From NCBI GenBank assembly GCA_916613615.1, contig OU744720.1, positions 67,224,471 to 67,288,470 of the forward strand: 64,000 nt of DNA, written 5' to 3'. The stretch's first letter is position 1; every line of letters starts with the position of its first letter. A model generated the notes under the pieces. It made no database searches. It was not told the DNA's origin and was given only the letters and a program-made list of their open reading frames with translations. Of this stretch, positions 22,701-36,589 are shown piece after piece. Source of the DNA: Steromphala cineraria (taxonomy: Eukaryota; Mollusca; Gastropoda; Trochida; Trochidae). A program made the translations under genes and the position numbers.

Positions 22701-25679
22701 AATGAAATGTAGATCCAACACTTAGTGACTTGATTTACATTTGTGTGAGGGAACGCTCTCTCGTTGTTGTTTGACTGTTCCTGCAAGTTTATATGCGAAT
22801 AATCCAAGTCTTCTACTCAGCGTAATGGCTTGTATGTCGCATAAGGAACGCTGAGAGGGTGTCTGAAGTGTGTATTTTTTGTCCAGTTTCAACCGCCGCC
22901 GTGCATGTTCCATTGGCTATAATTTTTTTTCCATTAAGCATAACTTAATTACTGCGTATACCTTAGGGGGATTTATTTTGACCTTTTTACATTTAAGGCA
23001 TAGGCCATAAGTCAAGAGTTATAGAATCCCTACAGAATCGCATAATTACTAAATCTTACCAACATGTGGGTTTTGGTTACCGTAGCTCAAAGGCCAAGGG
23101 CACACCTTTTGCGTGTGTTTCGCGAAAATACATTATATTGAGTATAATGTAATTGTCATACTCTGTCAAACGTATTCATTAATTGTGTGACCTTGGATGT
23201 CAAAAAAATTAAACTAACTAAATGTTTTTTTATATTCTTTTCACATATGTGTACAAGAAATTTTACAGTTACACTTTAGTCAAGTCAAGTTAAAAGCATC
23301 ACTTATCTACAATCGTAAACTTTAACAAACTTGTCTCATTTGAAAAAATGAATACCGAAACTAGTCCTTTTTGTGTCTACACAACACATGTAGCGGATTA
23401 TGAAAAAAATAAGTTTTAACTCTGCTGTAAACGAATACTCAACATAAGATAGTTTAATTAATTTGAACGTAGTAACAAACATTACGTTATATGGTGTTCA
23501 CATTAGTTTGACTCATTTGTTTATCATTAAACTGTAAGTTATTGATTTTTAAGAAGGTGATGAAAACCCATCTTATGATTGCATAAAAGAACATCATATT
23601 CATTAATTTACTGGAACAAATCATGCAGTAACTTATGCCCCACTTAGGTAAAAAATAAAATTACTATCCTTTTAAATTGTTCGTGTTATTTGTAAACAAT
23701 AAAACATATGTATGACACCAGGTTGCCAATTTTGGATATTTCATGCATAATATTGTCAAGAAATCAATAAATTAATACCAAAAAAACCTCGAATATTTAG
23801 ATGTTTTAATTTACACTATGTCTCTATGGATGAATGCCAGTTTTGTTTCTGGCATGCCAGTTGTCTTAACCTGTCTATGTAGTGTGAGTGTCACATGGCA
23901 TTTGCAAGTTAATGCAATAATTGTAACTTTAGTAGTTGTTAAGAATGAAAAAATATAGCATTACTTGGAAAATCTTACACACTTAAACCACCTTTCAGCA
24001 CCTGTTTTATTATAAAATATTAACGGCTAATTGATGTAAGAATGTGCGAATTGTCAAACTTTGACAAATTTTACCACGGGTGAATCACGTCATTGTTTAA
24101 AACAAAGTGCAAGTCAAAGTCAATTATATTTGCCATAACATTTCTACACTAATTGTCCTATTACTGTTTGAAAAAGAAGAAGATAAAAGCCGTCACTTAA
24201 AAAGGTAACCGCATTTTACAGGAATAAACTCAAATGAAGATATCCGTAAAATGAGATTGTCTGGTTTGTCTCCTGAAACAACAGCAAAACTTTGCTATAC
24301 AAACATAAGACTCAGCTGGAATCATGCATAAACAAGAAAATGGTATTATCTTATAACCACGTACTTGCCTTGCAGTGTGAATGTATAATGTTCATTGTAG
24401 TAAAAAATAGCATAGTTTCTATACTTATCGAATAATATCCTTGACATAATTACACTTCTTTTTCGAACTGCCTTATCTGTGACCAATATGTTGATAAGAT
24501 TAACGGAAACGCCTTGTCGGAAATACTCTTTTCAACGGATTTTTAGACATCTGTAATATTGTTATCGTTGTTAGGTATATGATGTTAAATTTCAAAAATC
24601 AAAATAAGACAGAGTATATATTGTATTTAGAATATATTATTTTGACATCTTATTTTGAATAAGTTCGTACAAGAACCAGCAAGTAAAATCAAGTAAGAAG
24701 ATCTGTATTGTAAGTGGGATCTCTGGCCTACGAACATTGAAGTTATCTTTAGTAACACTAGATTTAGATACTCAGATGACTTTAATAGCTCATCTCTCTG
24801 CTATTTAATTCGCAGTTAGCAGTTTCAAAAACATAGCTTCATTTCCGTAAGCCCCTCTTCACTTCTAAACATAAACCTTATTTTGCAATGATTTGAGTGA
24901 AGATAATTTACGGAATTGTACTAACAAAGAAGTAAGCAAATACCAGTCGATAATGATCGTCAAGCAGTTCAAACAGTGTCGTGGCATTTCCACAGTTCAA
25001 CCGTCCTTGCTCGACGTTTCTGGACGCAAGTTGTATGTGCTCAGCATCTGCACGCTTCTAAACTCTCAAAAACATTCAATGTTCCGCGTTGTCGAAACGC
25101 GTCAGTTGTAAACAAAAGGAAGATAACTCTATGCAAACTAGATTTAGGCAGTAACCTTTTTGGCTTCAGTTAAAAATATCCCAGGACGGAATGCAAATAT
25201 TAGTTTAATTATTTTTGCACATATATCCTTGATGCGATGCAAGATTAAACACGAAGGAGAAAAATAAAAAAAAACATGATGAATTTAAAATTGGAAGCGG
25301 CGGGCGGTTCGAATACATACGATCAGCAGGTTGCAAAAATAGTACGATAACGTGACGTTACTATCGTTAGATAATTGTTGTTACACACATTCATTGAATA
25401 ACTTAAAACTTGTTGTAAATAACCAAAGATTTATAATAAAGATGTTCATAACACGTATGAAATAAGAGCAATTACATAAAATTACTTTGGTAAAAATGAC
25501 ATGGATATTAATTTTAGTATCTTTTTTCTGTCATTACTGTAATTACTGTCACTTTATTCGTGTGATGGGTGGTAATGGTAATTTTTTAACAACAATAAGG
25601 ACCAAGTGCAAAATGATGGTAAAATCATAGGTTTAGGTAATTTTTATACAGGCAAAGGAACACTTATAAACTCCACACA
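22701..25679. other. 3 kb AT-rich DNA without recognisable genes
   Basis: 24,206-24,310 is an old repeat shared with 15,020-15,130. Two overlapping plus frames at 24,893-25,173 (72 and 65 codons) have no motif. Confidence 0.45.
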
Positions 25680-26020
25680 TACAATCCATGTCAAACTTTC
25701 CCCCTTAAAAGCATGATAAAAGAACCGGTGTTGCAATGTATGATTTTCCTACATTTATCAAATGTATTTACGCACTTTACTGAAAGGTATGTTTTGATGT
25801 GAAGAGAACAATTATAGTACAGACAATCTTTTATATAATATTTATCTAAGGGCATTAACGGACACTTAGTGAGAGCTAACGTCTTTGATCTGTAATGCAT
25901 ATTCCTTAAATGTGTCATGAGTTGTCATCTAAAGTAGCAGAAAAAACGGATGTCGGTAATTGTCCTGTTATATGAATGCAAATGCAACGATATAAGGATC
26001 TCTATTTGAAAGTTTGCCTA
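25680..26020 (+). repeat. Old dispersed repeat, copy 2 of 3
   Basis: Shares GAGCTAACGTCTTTGATC, the TTAAATGTGT region and the preceding 150 bp with 28,985-29,260, and the GGCATTAACGGACACT region with 22,080. Confidence 0.5.
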
Positions 26021-28158
26021 CATCGATTTTAACAACATTTCACGTCATTAAGGCAAAGTCAGTTCTAATATACATGTATATCACGTTATAATCGAATCAG
26101 ATGCGTAATAACGTTTTGAAATACATTTAAACATTGAAAAAATCATATATATTTTAACTTAATTATATTTCCATTTTCAAATGCAAAATAAGAATCCTTC
26201 TACTACGATCTTTTTATATCTTTAAAAACATTATTCGAAAAAGCAATAGCTATAATATAATTTCGGTTCTTTTATTTCCCTGGAGACAGAAATGAAAGTA
26301 ATAAGCTTTATTCTTAGGTCTATTAAACATTAAATAGCCGTGGGTTGATAGTTGGTCAACTGTAAACGATGGCTTTGTCATACATCTTTAATTAGGCCAT
26401 TCTGTGTGAATTTAGCTATCAATTAATTGCATGTGATTTGTTATTATAAAAAAAAAACATATTTCATCAAGATGTCCACTTGTTTTTTTATTAAAGAACT
26501 GTAAAGAACCTTATTGGGATCCTCAACTTTAAATGGCAATGGAACCCTTCTGTACATCAATTCATGAAATAGTGTCTTTACATTTAATCAAAATCTGCAT
26601 GTGAAAAGACCCTCTGCATCACCAAATGCAGTGAAAATCTGACTTAATATATGTCCCTTATAGTACAAATTTATTCACCATCATTTTTTTTACTATTCGA
26701 AACCGTCAATACAATCAAGTACTTGAATTAACGAGGTTTCAGCCATTTTACCATCGAATTGTGTTTGCGAGGAATACAGGAAAGGAGTTATTCATATCAT
26801 TATCGTATGTTTTTGTAAGTGTCAGAGTCATATGTATAATTTCAATGTTATAAACAGGCAAGTGATATTTATGTTTTGAGCTAGCATAAATATAACACCT
26901 GTAACGTGTGTATACTGAACAGCTATGAATCATGCAAGAGGTGTGTGAATCATTCACTCTTTTTATCGTCAAGATTCAGATTCACCCTTTTGTGTGAAAT
27001 GAGTTATATGGTGCTTGTCATATCGATTTGACTTAGAACAATGGAACAAAGCCGGTGATATGATAGATTTGCAGTTAACGCATTAAAACAAATCATGATC
27101 TGACATGTTTCCGGCTATAGTTCCCTGCCTATAAGTGATAAACAATGATAATTACACTCATTACCGTATCAAATTATAGCATCACATGCAAAGTTGCTGT
27201 CCGATCAGTGGACATTTATCCTAAATAAGGCATTAACAGGTCTCTGATGATACGCTGTACAACATTGTTGAGTTTGTATACATTGTGGTTGTGTACTAAT
27301 TGTTTGGGCATGCTTTAGTATTGTGAACATGAGCTACAATACCAGACTTTGTACACGAGGACAACTTATTTAACAAGTTCATGATAGAATTGAAATCGAT
27401 CAACTATACAATACAATATCTGATTGAGAGCTGAAGACTGTCATGGAAGATAAACACACTTGATTTGCTGCATAAAGAAACGGATAGAGATAATACCAAT
27501 ATTACATAAATACCAAAAGGAATAAATATGTATTGGTTCTTACACCTTAAAGCAGTTGAGACCGCGATAGTGAGAGTTAAACAACTTAATCAACTTTCGA
27601 ACGAGACAAAAACATGTGGTGAACTTTGATTTGGAACTTTAACTGGAATATTAAGACACTTTTGAAAACAAACGTGACTTATTAAGATGGAACTTCTGTT
27701 TTTACCATTTCTTGAAATTTACTCATTGTGAAAGCACAGTGGGCGATACATAAATTTATATTATTTATCTATATAAACCTGACTTAACTCTTGAAAACTA
27801 AGGGAACATACACTTTGAGTTGAAGGAATAACATATCCTTACTATATTTAGTGTACTTTGTTAAACTAAACAACGTTGTTTATTGCCAAATAGGTGAAGT
27901 AGCGACTGCGAATTATCAAACGTAGACGATTTCACCACTGGGTGATATCTATATGTAAGCACAAATCTTTATTATATATGGGGACAAATATTATTCATGT
28001 CGCGCTATGATGTATTACTCACTGATTATTACTCGTAAAAAGGCAAGAAACTGCTGCAGACACTGTAACATCACTCTACAGACTATATTATGAGACGATA
28101 TGCAATGAAACTAGATTTTAGAAAACAGCGATATCTTTAACGGGCGAGTACTTGTATA
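26021..28158. other. Non-coding, nothing recognised
   Basis: AT-rich, with no frame above 75 codons and no tandem structure. Confidence 0.45.
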
Positions 28159-28301
28159 CAATTATGCACTGGTGATGAGGCCAATATCTGTTTTTATAGA
28201 CCCGAGGAAAACAATATTGACCAAGAACGAAGTTCAAGGCGATATTGTTTTCCCCGGGTCCTTAAAACAGGTATTGATCGAATTCACCAGTCAATAATTG
28301 T
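28159..28301. mobile_element. 143-bp hairpin MITE
   Basis: Arms 28,159-28,217 and 28,242-28,301 are imperfect inverted repeats over about 60 bp (ACAATTATGCACTGGTGA against TCACCAGTCAATAATTGT; inner part GAAAACAATAT against ATATTGTTTTC) with a 24-nt spacer. No clear target duplication. Confidence 0.65.
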
Positions 28302-28379
28302 TTTATAAAGTCTCCATTAAAAAACAAAACAAAAGGGTACAGGAAAATACAGCAATGTCGGTTCGATTATTGGCAAGGA

Positions 28380-28560
28380 CGGGCCAATAACGTCATGAAA
28401 ACAATAACATAACGTCACGAAACAACGGTTTAATGTCATCGACTTTATTTTTAGTAACTCAAGTCAATACCATTTTTTGGAATTATTTGTGTCAAGTCAA
28501 TATTACTTGTCTGTCGACTGTCACGTGACCGGATCTCGGCCAATCGTTTATCCGTAAAAT
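28380..28560. promoter_or_regulatory. Cluster of CRE-like, E-box and CCAAT motifs
   Basis: Two AACGTCA motifs (about 28,390 and 28,413), a perfect GTCACGTGAC palindrome at 28,520-28,529 (E-box, CLEAR/USF-type) and CCAATCG at about 28,540 lie close together. No gene starts nearby, so this may be chance. Confidence 0.15.
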
Positions 28561-28984
28561 ACGCAAAAGTGTTTACTATTTGATTTGCGTGAGCATGAAA
28601 TATATCAAGTGATATACAGATTTGGAGCTAATAAATCAATCCTTTGACAATGGATGTGTCGACATAATGAATAAAAAGATAGTAACAAGGTCAATATAAA
28701 AAAGTGCACGATTATCAATCATTGATGTATATTACCAGAAAATAAGTCTTGTGATATGATGATTCCAAACCTACTCGTTTTAAATGTTATAAGTTGAAGT
28801 GCATCGTGGACTTTAATACAGAAACATTCAAAATTATATTCTTTGATATGTCTGTAGATCTAGACTGTCACTTGAACCGTTCAGAGAGCCTATTAAGCTT
28901 CTAGAAGCATAATGCCTGAAGTAACCATTGTCTTGGTCCGTAAATCTCAAGTTTGAGAAACACACACGTACAAATTATGGCAAT

Positions 28985-29260
28985 CTTCGTTTCTTAAAAG
29001 CAAGATCTGTCTACGGAGGTTGCAATTTTAGAAATGTATAAAGTACCTCCATGTATCTAATGTATTCACACACTTTGCTGAGATGTAGGCTTTTACGTGC
29101 GGAAAACATCAATTGTTCAGACAATGTATAATCAATTATTTAACTTAGGAAATTAACTGGCACTTAGTAAGAGCTAACGTCTTTGATCCTTAAAGCGCCT
29201 TCTTTTAATGTGTTTTCAGTTGTCATCCACTGCTGCATATAAAACGAATATCCCTTACGG
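28985..29260 (+). repeat. Old dispersed repeat, copy 3 of 3
   Basis: Shares GAGCTAACGTCTTTGATC and the preceding CACACTTTGCTGA-type context with copy 2. The AGATCTGTCTAC phrase at 29,005 also occurs in the tandem unit at 36,558. Confidence 0.5.
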
Positions 29261-30034
29261 TTTAATTTGGGTAAAAGTTAGGTTCAGTTGTTTGAAGCTC
29301 AACGCAAAACTTGCTGTTACTTGTTAATACAATAATTTGTAAATTTCAATTTCAGGATATTTTGAAAAAGATGGAATCATCAGAACACATCATTTATGAT
29401 TAAATCGAAACGCATTACTTGAAGCCATGGTGAACAACATGAAGCTTTGAATTTCATTTCTATTCATAATTTCGAAATATTAGTTGTAGGGTGTGAGTAT
29501 TTAATATAATATTTATTCCAAAACATTAATACAAGCAACATTTATTCTTTTCAATTGCTTAAGTGAATTATAATGTTGATTAATGTAGATAAACTTGTAT
29601 AAGAAATCAAAATACAAATTCTAAAACCAATTATCCTTAAAACACGTTTTGTTTTCTTTTGCTCTGGGAAGAATATTGAATACTGAATAGATAAAGATTG
29701 GATGTCATCTATCAGCTGGAAACAAGAAATGTTGTAAACAAGTAAACTGCGCATCACATACGTGTATTCGGTTTATCTTTCAGTCGATGTTATGTGATGT
29801 ATCATCGGTGACAGTAGGCTTGATTTTGTTATATCAACTCATGGGAAATTGTATAAAGTGACAAGCTCATTTGTGTTTTTTATTTCTCAAAAGTTTCTCA
29901 TTACTTACAAGGAATTACGCAATAGTTTTGTTATATATACCACGTGACTTTCCAAAACTATCATACACTGAATATTTAACATTTTGTTAAACAAATAACT
30001 TTCCTACTTCTTCTTCAAAGCATGGTTTTTAACA
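29261..30034. other. Non-coding, nothing recognised
   Basis: Only short AT-rich frames. Confidence 0.4.
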
Positions 30035-30256
30035 TCAATCATTAAAGTTTTGTCCACAAATCTGGCCACAGCCACAGGCCCCCGGGTCAGTAAAAGTCCC
30101 CACTTGTCCCTGCTGCAAAGAGAACAAGTTTTTTGACGAACCCTCAATTTCAACACCTCCATAGTTACAAAGTATGAAGGGGTCGAGGGGTCCTCTAAAA
30201 ACTCTCAAAACATGGGTCTGTGGTCCAGGCATAGGAGTCTTGCAAGGACAGGGAGT
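30035..30256 (-). CDS. Possible isolated coding exon or gene remnant
   Basis: This stretch is clearly more GC-rich than its surroundings and has one good minus-strand frame. After an in-frame TGA it reads TPCPCKTPMPGPQTHVLRVF, includes PFILCNYGGVEIEG, and ends FTDPGACGCGQICGQNFND before TGA. An acceptor-like TTCTCTTTGCAG lies inside the frame, so the right-hand part could be a short terminal exon. The composition looks coding, but I recognise no family and there is no second exon in view. Confidence 0.25.
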   Translation of the reverse strand, partial: TPCPCKTPMPGPQTHVLRVFRGPLDPFILCNYGGVEIEGSSKNLFSLQQGQVGTFTDPGACGCGQICGQNFND

Positions 30257-31019
30257 TCAAGGCAATTACATCATCTCAAGTTAAAAGGGAAAACAGAGCC
30301 CGTCTAGATCTCATGTGTATAATCTAAAACAAATTGTTCCATAATACACATATACATGTACATCTTTATTGACTGATGTGATCTCCACATGATTAACAGA
30401 TTATTCGATTTGCAATGTCATTGGTGCATCACTTTTTTAAAAATTCGAATTATTATGACAATATAAAATTCTAAAGAAAATGTTTAAAGATAAAATTATG
30501 TCGTTAAAATCTTGTTTTAAACGTGATGATCTGTTTTCGAGTCATTACAATTATCAGAGCAATCTCTAGCTTGTTGCATGAACAGGAAAACACTTAATTA
30601 AAAGCTCTTTTATTTCACATGGGAGAGATAAACACATTACCATAATGTTTTAAGAAACCAAATATCTTGATTCATTAAGTTTGAAACAATATTTAGAAAT
30701 GTTTTCTGTAAAACGCTCTGACAAAGTCGTCTTCTGAAATTTCTTTAACAAAGCAGAAAAGGAGAGTGAAATACGTTTTTGTTGCATAAATGAATTTAAA
30801 TCCACGATAGTGAGTTACGTGGAATAGATACGTTATTCATTTATATATATTTTTTATATTTTATCACAAATCTCTGTTAAATAATCTTTAAAATCGATAT
30901 TTGCATACATGTACCTAGTGATTCAGCAGAAACATCAATACTCAATAACCTGCTATGTTAACTTGTGTATTCTGTTTGTCAACAATATTATCATTGAGTC
31001 TAAAAGAAAATTGTGACGC
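30257..31019. other. Non-coding, nothing recognised
   Basis: AT-rich with no structure seen. Confidence 0.4.
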
Positions 31020-31853
31020 TTCCTCTCTGATGATATTGTATTTCATTTTGCAACACTGGTTGATTACCCTTTTAAGGATTTAGATAATGAGCGCTATGAA
31101 ATGATTCCTTGCTTTAGCGCGTCTAAGTAATATGAAGCAGAGCAGAACTTGTTTTTAGTATATCCATGGAAGTATTATTTCTAGTTTACGAATACGCCGT
31201 TAAGCTGGAGAAATATCCCTGGTTATGATGATTACTTAGCTATACTGTTCATCGTTACATACTGCGAAAGAACTACATCATATCCAGGTGTTTTAGATTT
31301 GTTAAATGGATTGATTTGAAGGATTTATTGTAATTTTTATGTAACATAAGATTAGTTTTGACCTTCCTTAATGTATACATTCCAGATGAGTTTCTGACAC
31401 TTCAGATGTTGATTACAAGCAAAATGCATATCATTGGGTGTAAGATAAGACTCGAACCAGTAGATTGGTCACTTAACCAACGTTAAGACTTTTTATTGGA
31501 TATATATTGTGCACGTCGTTTTTTTTCTAATGAGCACCTTACCGTTTTAAGATCGACGTGCACTTTAAATTAAACCAACGCAATTTTCCTAATCAATATG
31601 TCAAGCCTTTTTTTAAAAGACCTCTGAATTTTAAGGGTGCCATTAACCAATAGTAATAACATCGGGCAAGAATCATCTTAGCCTTAAGGCTATATATACA
31701 AGTGACCTATCCTCAGTGTACTCCTTATTTGTATCTCATTCTGTATGGTTTAATATTTCGGATACTTTTTAGGTCTAACGCGTTATATATGTTACCAAAT
31801 GATTGACCTTGCCAACAGGAAATCTGAACTGTTGCCAGTATCGTGTGTTTTGC
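31020..31853 (+). repeat. Old, diverged partial copy of the right part of the 9.4-kb unit
   Basis: 31,125-31,240 (AGCAGAGCAGAACTTGTTTT, TATGATGAT) aligns with 38,660-38,770 and 57,805-57,905. Other parts align weakly. It lies directly left of tandem copy 1. Confidence 0.4.
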
Positions 31854-33399
31854 CGGCTTTGAGAGCATTCAGCCGTTGGACATTTATACTGTTTGGTTGA
31901 ATTTGAATGTGCATATTAGCACTATAATGGCTTATTTAGTATCACAAGGTACTATAAAACCAAATTTTACGCCCTTTTTCACAGTAGCAAACGAGTATTT
32001 TGCAACTTTATGGTAAAATTACACAAATTTCCACACTCAGTAGTTATAGATAAAGGTGTTTCCCTATTACCTTTATCACCATCCTATTATAGTTGCTTGT
32101 GTTATCTGAAGGTAGGGAAGGACATGGAAGACGATACATCAAAGCATTAAACTCAACTGAGGATTTTGATATAAATGGATTTTTCTCCTTGTCTACTACA
32201 TACATTTATTAAATAATATTAGATTCACCTCGCAGACATGAAAGATTCAGCTCAAGTGATCTGACCTCCACAAAGACGTACTATGTGAAGTTATAACTTT
32301 AAGGGGGTTTTAAATTACATATTTTCTAAAATGTTCATTTCATATTTCGAACTATAATAGACTTTATTGTATTAACTGCCAATTATATGACCCATATAGA
32401 TAAAAGTAATAGATGCGCGTTGTTTCAGGCGCCATTTATTAAAAGAAAAATAATCTACAGACATTCAGGGCACATGTATACATCAAACTTAAACTTTATC
32501 GGGACTCTGATAACGAGTTACACTGCGTCATCATTCCATGTAATAATGTTGCTTGAATGGATGTAATAACCGATGTTATCTTATCTGTTTCATTTTGTTT
32601 TGCCAATGCATAATCTTAAAACATATCTTCTTAATTTCGTATCTAACAAAAGATCTCAAAAGAACAAATAGGAATAAGACAACTGAAAGTGAGAAAACCA
32701 CATTGAGTTCATAAATAAATGCTATCATAATGTTATGAATAAAATTGACAAGAATGAGCTTGACATGTTATCAACTGACGAATAAAAGAAACGCTACTAC
32801 TGAAATCTGGTAATACCTAACATCCAACCTCAGATTCAACCAGGATCGCTTGAAAACACTTCACCAAAAATGATGCCAAACGATTTTTCCCTTGGAAATG
32901 TGGCAACCAATGCACACATTTTCCCTAAACTTTGTCAAATAATGGTTTTCACACTTTTATGTAAAACAAAAAAAAACGCATATAAATCGTTATAATAATA
33001 ATGCACACGGGTTGTCAAACGAACATTCAGTTAAAAAAACGCCTGAAGAATACCAAGAACCAGCTTCCTGACGGTGACGTCATCAGCGGCGTATCTATTT
33101 GGTCACCATGTAAGCCAATTCATAGTGCTCAGACGACTATGGCCCTAAGGTATCAAGTCTTAAAGAGCTTTCCGAATACAGACCCTGACAGCCGAAAATC
33201 GCCAATGATTTGGGCGCAAACGATTTGGAGATCGCAATGAAATTAGTGGCAATGGGTGTTTTTTCTGACCAAAAAGTCGTTTCTGTTTGGTCAAAGCAGA
33301 TTGAACAGTACTTGTCTAACGCTGTCGAGGGAGAAAGAACGACTGCTTGTTGTGTGCAGGAAGAAGGTGTCATGGTTAAGGGGGATCATTGGTGAAACG

Positions 33400-33621
33400 A
33401 TGACACCGATTGGGCATCTACAGAACGTCTTGTATCGTCGTAGTCGTCAACGACAACAACCTCTAACAAACCGCCAACAATTTCCTCAACCTCTGCGAGA
33501 AGAATGGCAGCGCAATCCACGTTCTTACGTCATACGTCTGACCTTCTCCATGCGTAGGAAGGTGTACGCTTGCATTAGGGCAGACCGTCTCCATTTTAAA
33601 AATGAAATATTTTACTTATGA
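33400..33621 (+). pseudogene. Tc1/mariner transposase C-terminal relic, copy 1
   Basis: The frame reads MTPIGHLQNVLYRRSRQR, then LREEWQRNPRS, then FSMRRKVYACIRA. In Tc1-like transposases the corresponding stretch is (D)xNPIExLWDxLxRRxRxR, EEWxxIPxxxI, and SMRRRxxACIxA. The Glu of PIE is Gly here, and the DDE catalytic domain upstream is absent or unrecognisable. Homologous relics sit at the same place in the other two tandem copies, so the insertion predates the duplication. Confidence 0.7.
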
Positions 33622-34409
33622 ATTAAAACAATGAACTCAACATCATTCAATGTCAATAAAATGTAATCAGTTTAAAACAGCAAAGTAACATGTTATAACT
33701 GAAATACAGGGTTGACAACGTGCGATCTAGGTTTCAACTTAATCAAAAAAAGGTTTTGAAGAAAAAGAACACCTATTCTATATTCAATTAAATTTCAAAA
33801 ATGCAAAATAAAAACCATGCTTCTAATATAGTTTTGCGTCTTTCTTCTTTACATTGATTCCCCCTTGAGACAAAAAGCTAAGTTAAGTTCACATATGCAG
33901 GTGATCAACTACAAATTGCATGGTACCAGCTACTTTACTTCAATATTGAGTAATATTCCCTACATTGAATAATCTGACTCAAAATAAACGTTAATTGTGC
34001 TTTTTAACTGAAGTTAGTTCTGTACAGGTTTATCATATTATTGACTTTTTGAGGAAAGAGATTTGCGTATTATGATAAGCTGATATTTGGCATTTGAACT
34101 TTTAGAATAGTTACTGTTACTTAACATGACTGAATCATGCATACAGATGTGAATCTGCAAGATTGGTATGAAATGTATTATCTGTTGTGGCAAATGTCGA
34201 TTCAACTTCTATTGAACAATGTAATCAAGGCATTGAGAAGGCAAGTTCTCCGACAACCGATTACATGTATACTATTCATGGTCTGACAAGTTTTGTCTCC
34301 GAAGTTACCTGTTATCTAAATAAGAAACAAAACAAATACATATCATTAGGTTGCAAACATTCAAACACATGCACATTGTCAGTTACAGGCAAGAATTCCC
34401 CTACTTTAA

Positions 34410-34763
34410 AATGGCAGTAGCACGTTTTTTCGAAAAAAGTATATTTTAAAATTTTCACTGATAATTGCACGTTAATGCTAAATATTCCATTTCGATAGTG
34501 TCAAAAATCCCATTACACAAACCAATGATCCATAGTCAGAGAACAATAATAAAGAACCACATAAAGTCCATTGGCGGCCATTTTTGTTTGAAAACATTTA
34601 ATTCATTTTGTGTAAGAAAATGAATCGCATGGCTGAACTCCCCATGTTATATTTGATTTATTACTGCTTTCTTTAGTCTCAATATATGACCTTCAGTTTG
34701 GATCATTCATTTTCATTTTCCTAACATCACCTTATATTGCCCCTAAAACGTGCTACTTCCCCT
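34410..34763 (-). mobile_element. TTAA-target MITE, copy in tandem unit 1 (354 bp)
   Basis: Flanked by TTAA at 34,406-34,409 and 34,764-34,767. Its minus-strand 5' end AGGGGAAGTAGCACGTTTTA matches the element at 49,239. The other end, AATGGCAGTAGCACG, is diverged. Confidence 0.75.
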
Positions 34764-36589
34764 TTAATGCATTAATTTGTGTCTTTTGATATGATGAAAA
34801 ACATTGTTGAGTATATTAATTTAAATTTCGCATATATTCAAAATCATTATTATGAAAAAGCAGATCCTGTTTATGTTCATGCATTTTATGCCCATTAAAT
34901 TTAATTCAATTTAAAGTGTCTGGAATATGATGTTTCAAGTATCTTTAACATCATCATTGACTCTTTAATGTAGATACATAAAAAAATAGAACATATATTC
35001 ATTTAACAGCAAAACACTTTATACGCAGAAATAAATTGATTAAAACTGATTTGTTGGATCATGACTGAAAGTATCATTGACAATATTCTACTGGAAAAGA
35101 CTGACAAAGTAAAGTAATGGTGCTTGTCGGAGCATTTAAAAAGCAGACACTGTATTATTTCGTTTACCTTCCACTGATGATATCTTAAGTGGAAGAAGAC
35201 AGATAAAAAGAACCCCTGTTATGGTTATTTAAAGCCATAATTGTATAATGACACCTGACGTTTACAAAAGAAAACACTATTTCACCAACTAAAACATTTT
35301 AAATGTATCTGAAGAATTTTCAAACCATTACAAGAATTGAGACAATGCAAAATCCATGAACTGTATAGAAATTTTAAGTACTGAATTGAACTTAACACTT
35401 TTCAAAATTGCAGTATATTTTGAAAACTTATGAAATAACCACCATATTTATAGTAATAAGCATGTCATGGAGAAGATTGATACTTATCCATATGAACATA
35501 TGGAGTCCCCAAAGCGTTCAAAAGTGATATATATAGAGAGTAATTATATATACAAAGCCATTTACATTTCTGAAACATTAAGGGGCGAGCTAAGCTTGAA
35601 AGCTGCTATTCTTAATGCAATGAATAACTTAGCATCTGCATTACTGGCACTTAGGAGCAGACCTTTTTATTAGGCAGTAATATACAAACTGTCATACTTA
35701 ATTTAGAACTCCTCAAACGTTTAAGACACTTTCTATAACAAAATCTTACCTTCATTTACATGTGAATGAAATTGCTTTTTTTAAATGTCTGTGTTTGAAA
35801 ATTACACATTTTGAAAATACACAAGTCAAATAAGCTAATCAATTTCTGGTTTTGAAACCAGAGAGCACATGGCCTCAAACAGCCAGCCTTGAACGTACCT
35901 AATGTGTTGGGTCTAAGGCGATAACACAACGAGTCATTAAAGAGTAGTGAAAGTGATTGAAATAACATGTATGTACAGCAATGAAACGAGGAGGTCTGCT
36001 GACACAATGATGGATAGCAAATGCCCCTATTTCACTTAGCACACGGACGTTTATAGTCTAGTAATTTAGCTAAGCTCGACGATGTAGGTACACGTTGGAC
36101 AAGAGGATAGTATAGTTTCAGCAAATGAACATAATTTTGCACATACAGCGCTTTTTGAATCCTGTGTTATTTTTAATGATTCTTACATGTTTTGTCATTG
36201 CTTCCTTTAAAGAGATGATTGGGTCCTAAGATTATGCATTATACGATAGTTTTTTTACAAAACTGAGATCTGTTTTCTATGTGATTACTCAGTACAACCA
36301 CGTAGTAACCAGGTAGAGAAAAAACGATGATCTGTTCAATCTGCAGAGCACTATAAACTAAAACAGTTACTTGATAAATGGTAAGAAAGAATTACGTGAT
36401 GGTCGTTTTCAGGATTCGTTTAAACTTAGGAATTGCCTAGTGGTGTTATGGAAGTTGTAGACAATAGCGCGGTTATTTACTGATTTTACGCCTCTCTGTC
36501 CACAAATATTAATGACACTGTACTTTGTAAGAAAAAACTCTTAAAGACCCGATCTGTCTACTGACTCGGTTTAACAACAGTATTTCCAA

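Noticed and set aside
33001..33399. Transposase domain upstream of the Tc1 C-terminal relic (VISGVSIWSPCKP frame)
   Set aside because: No DDE-domain motif is recognisable there; it may be other sequence fused to the relic.
35467..35673. 68-codon frame conserved in two tandem copies (also 44,839-45,045)
   Set aside because: Both copies are recent duplicates of the same DNA. Three amino-acid differences in 68 codons show no coding constraint, and no motif is seen.
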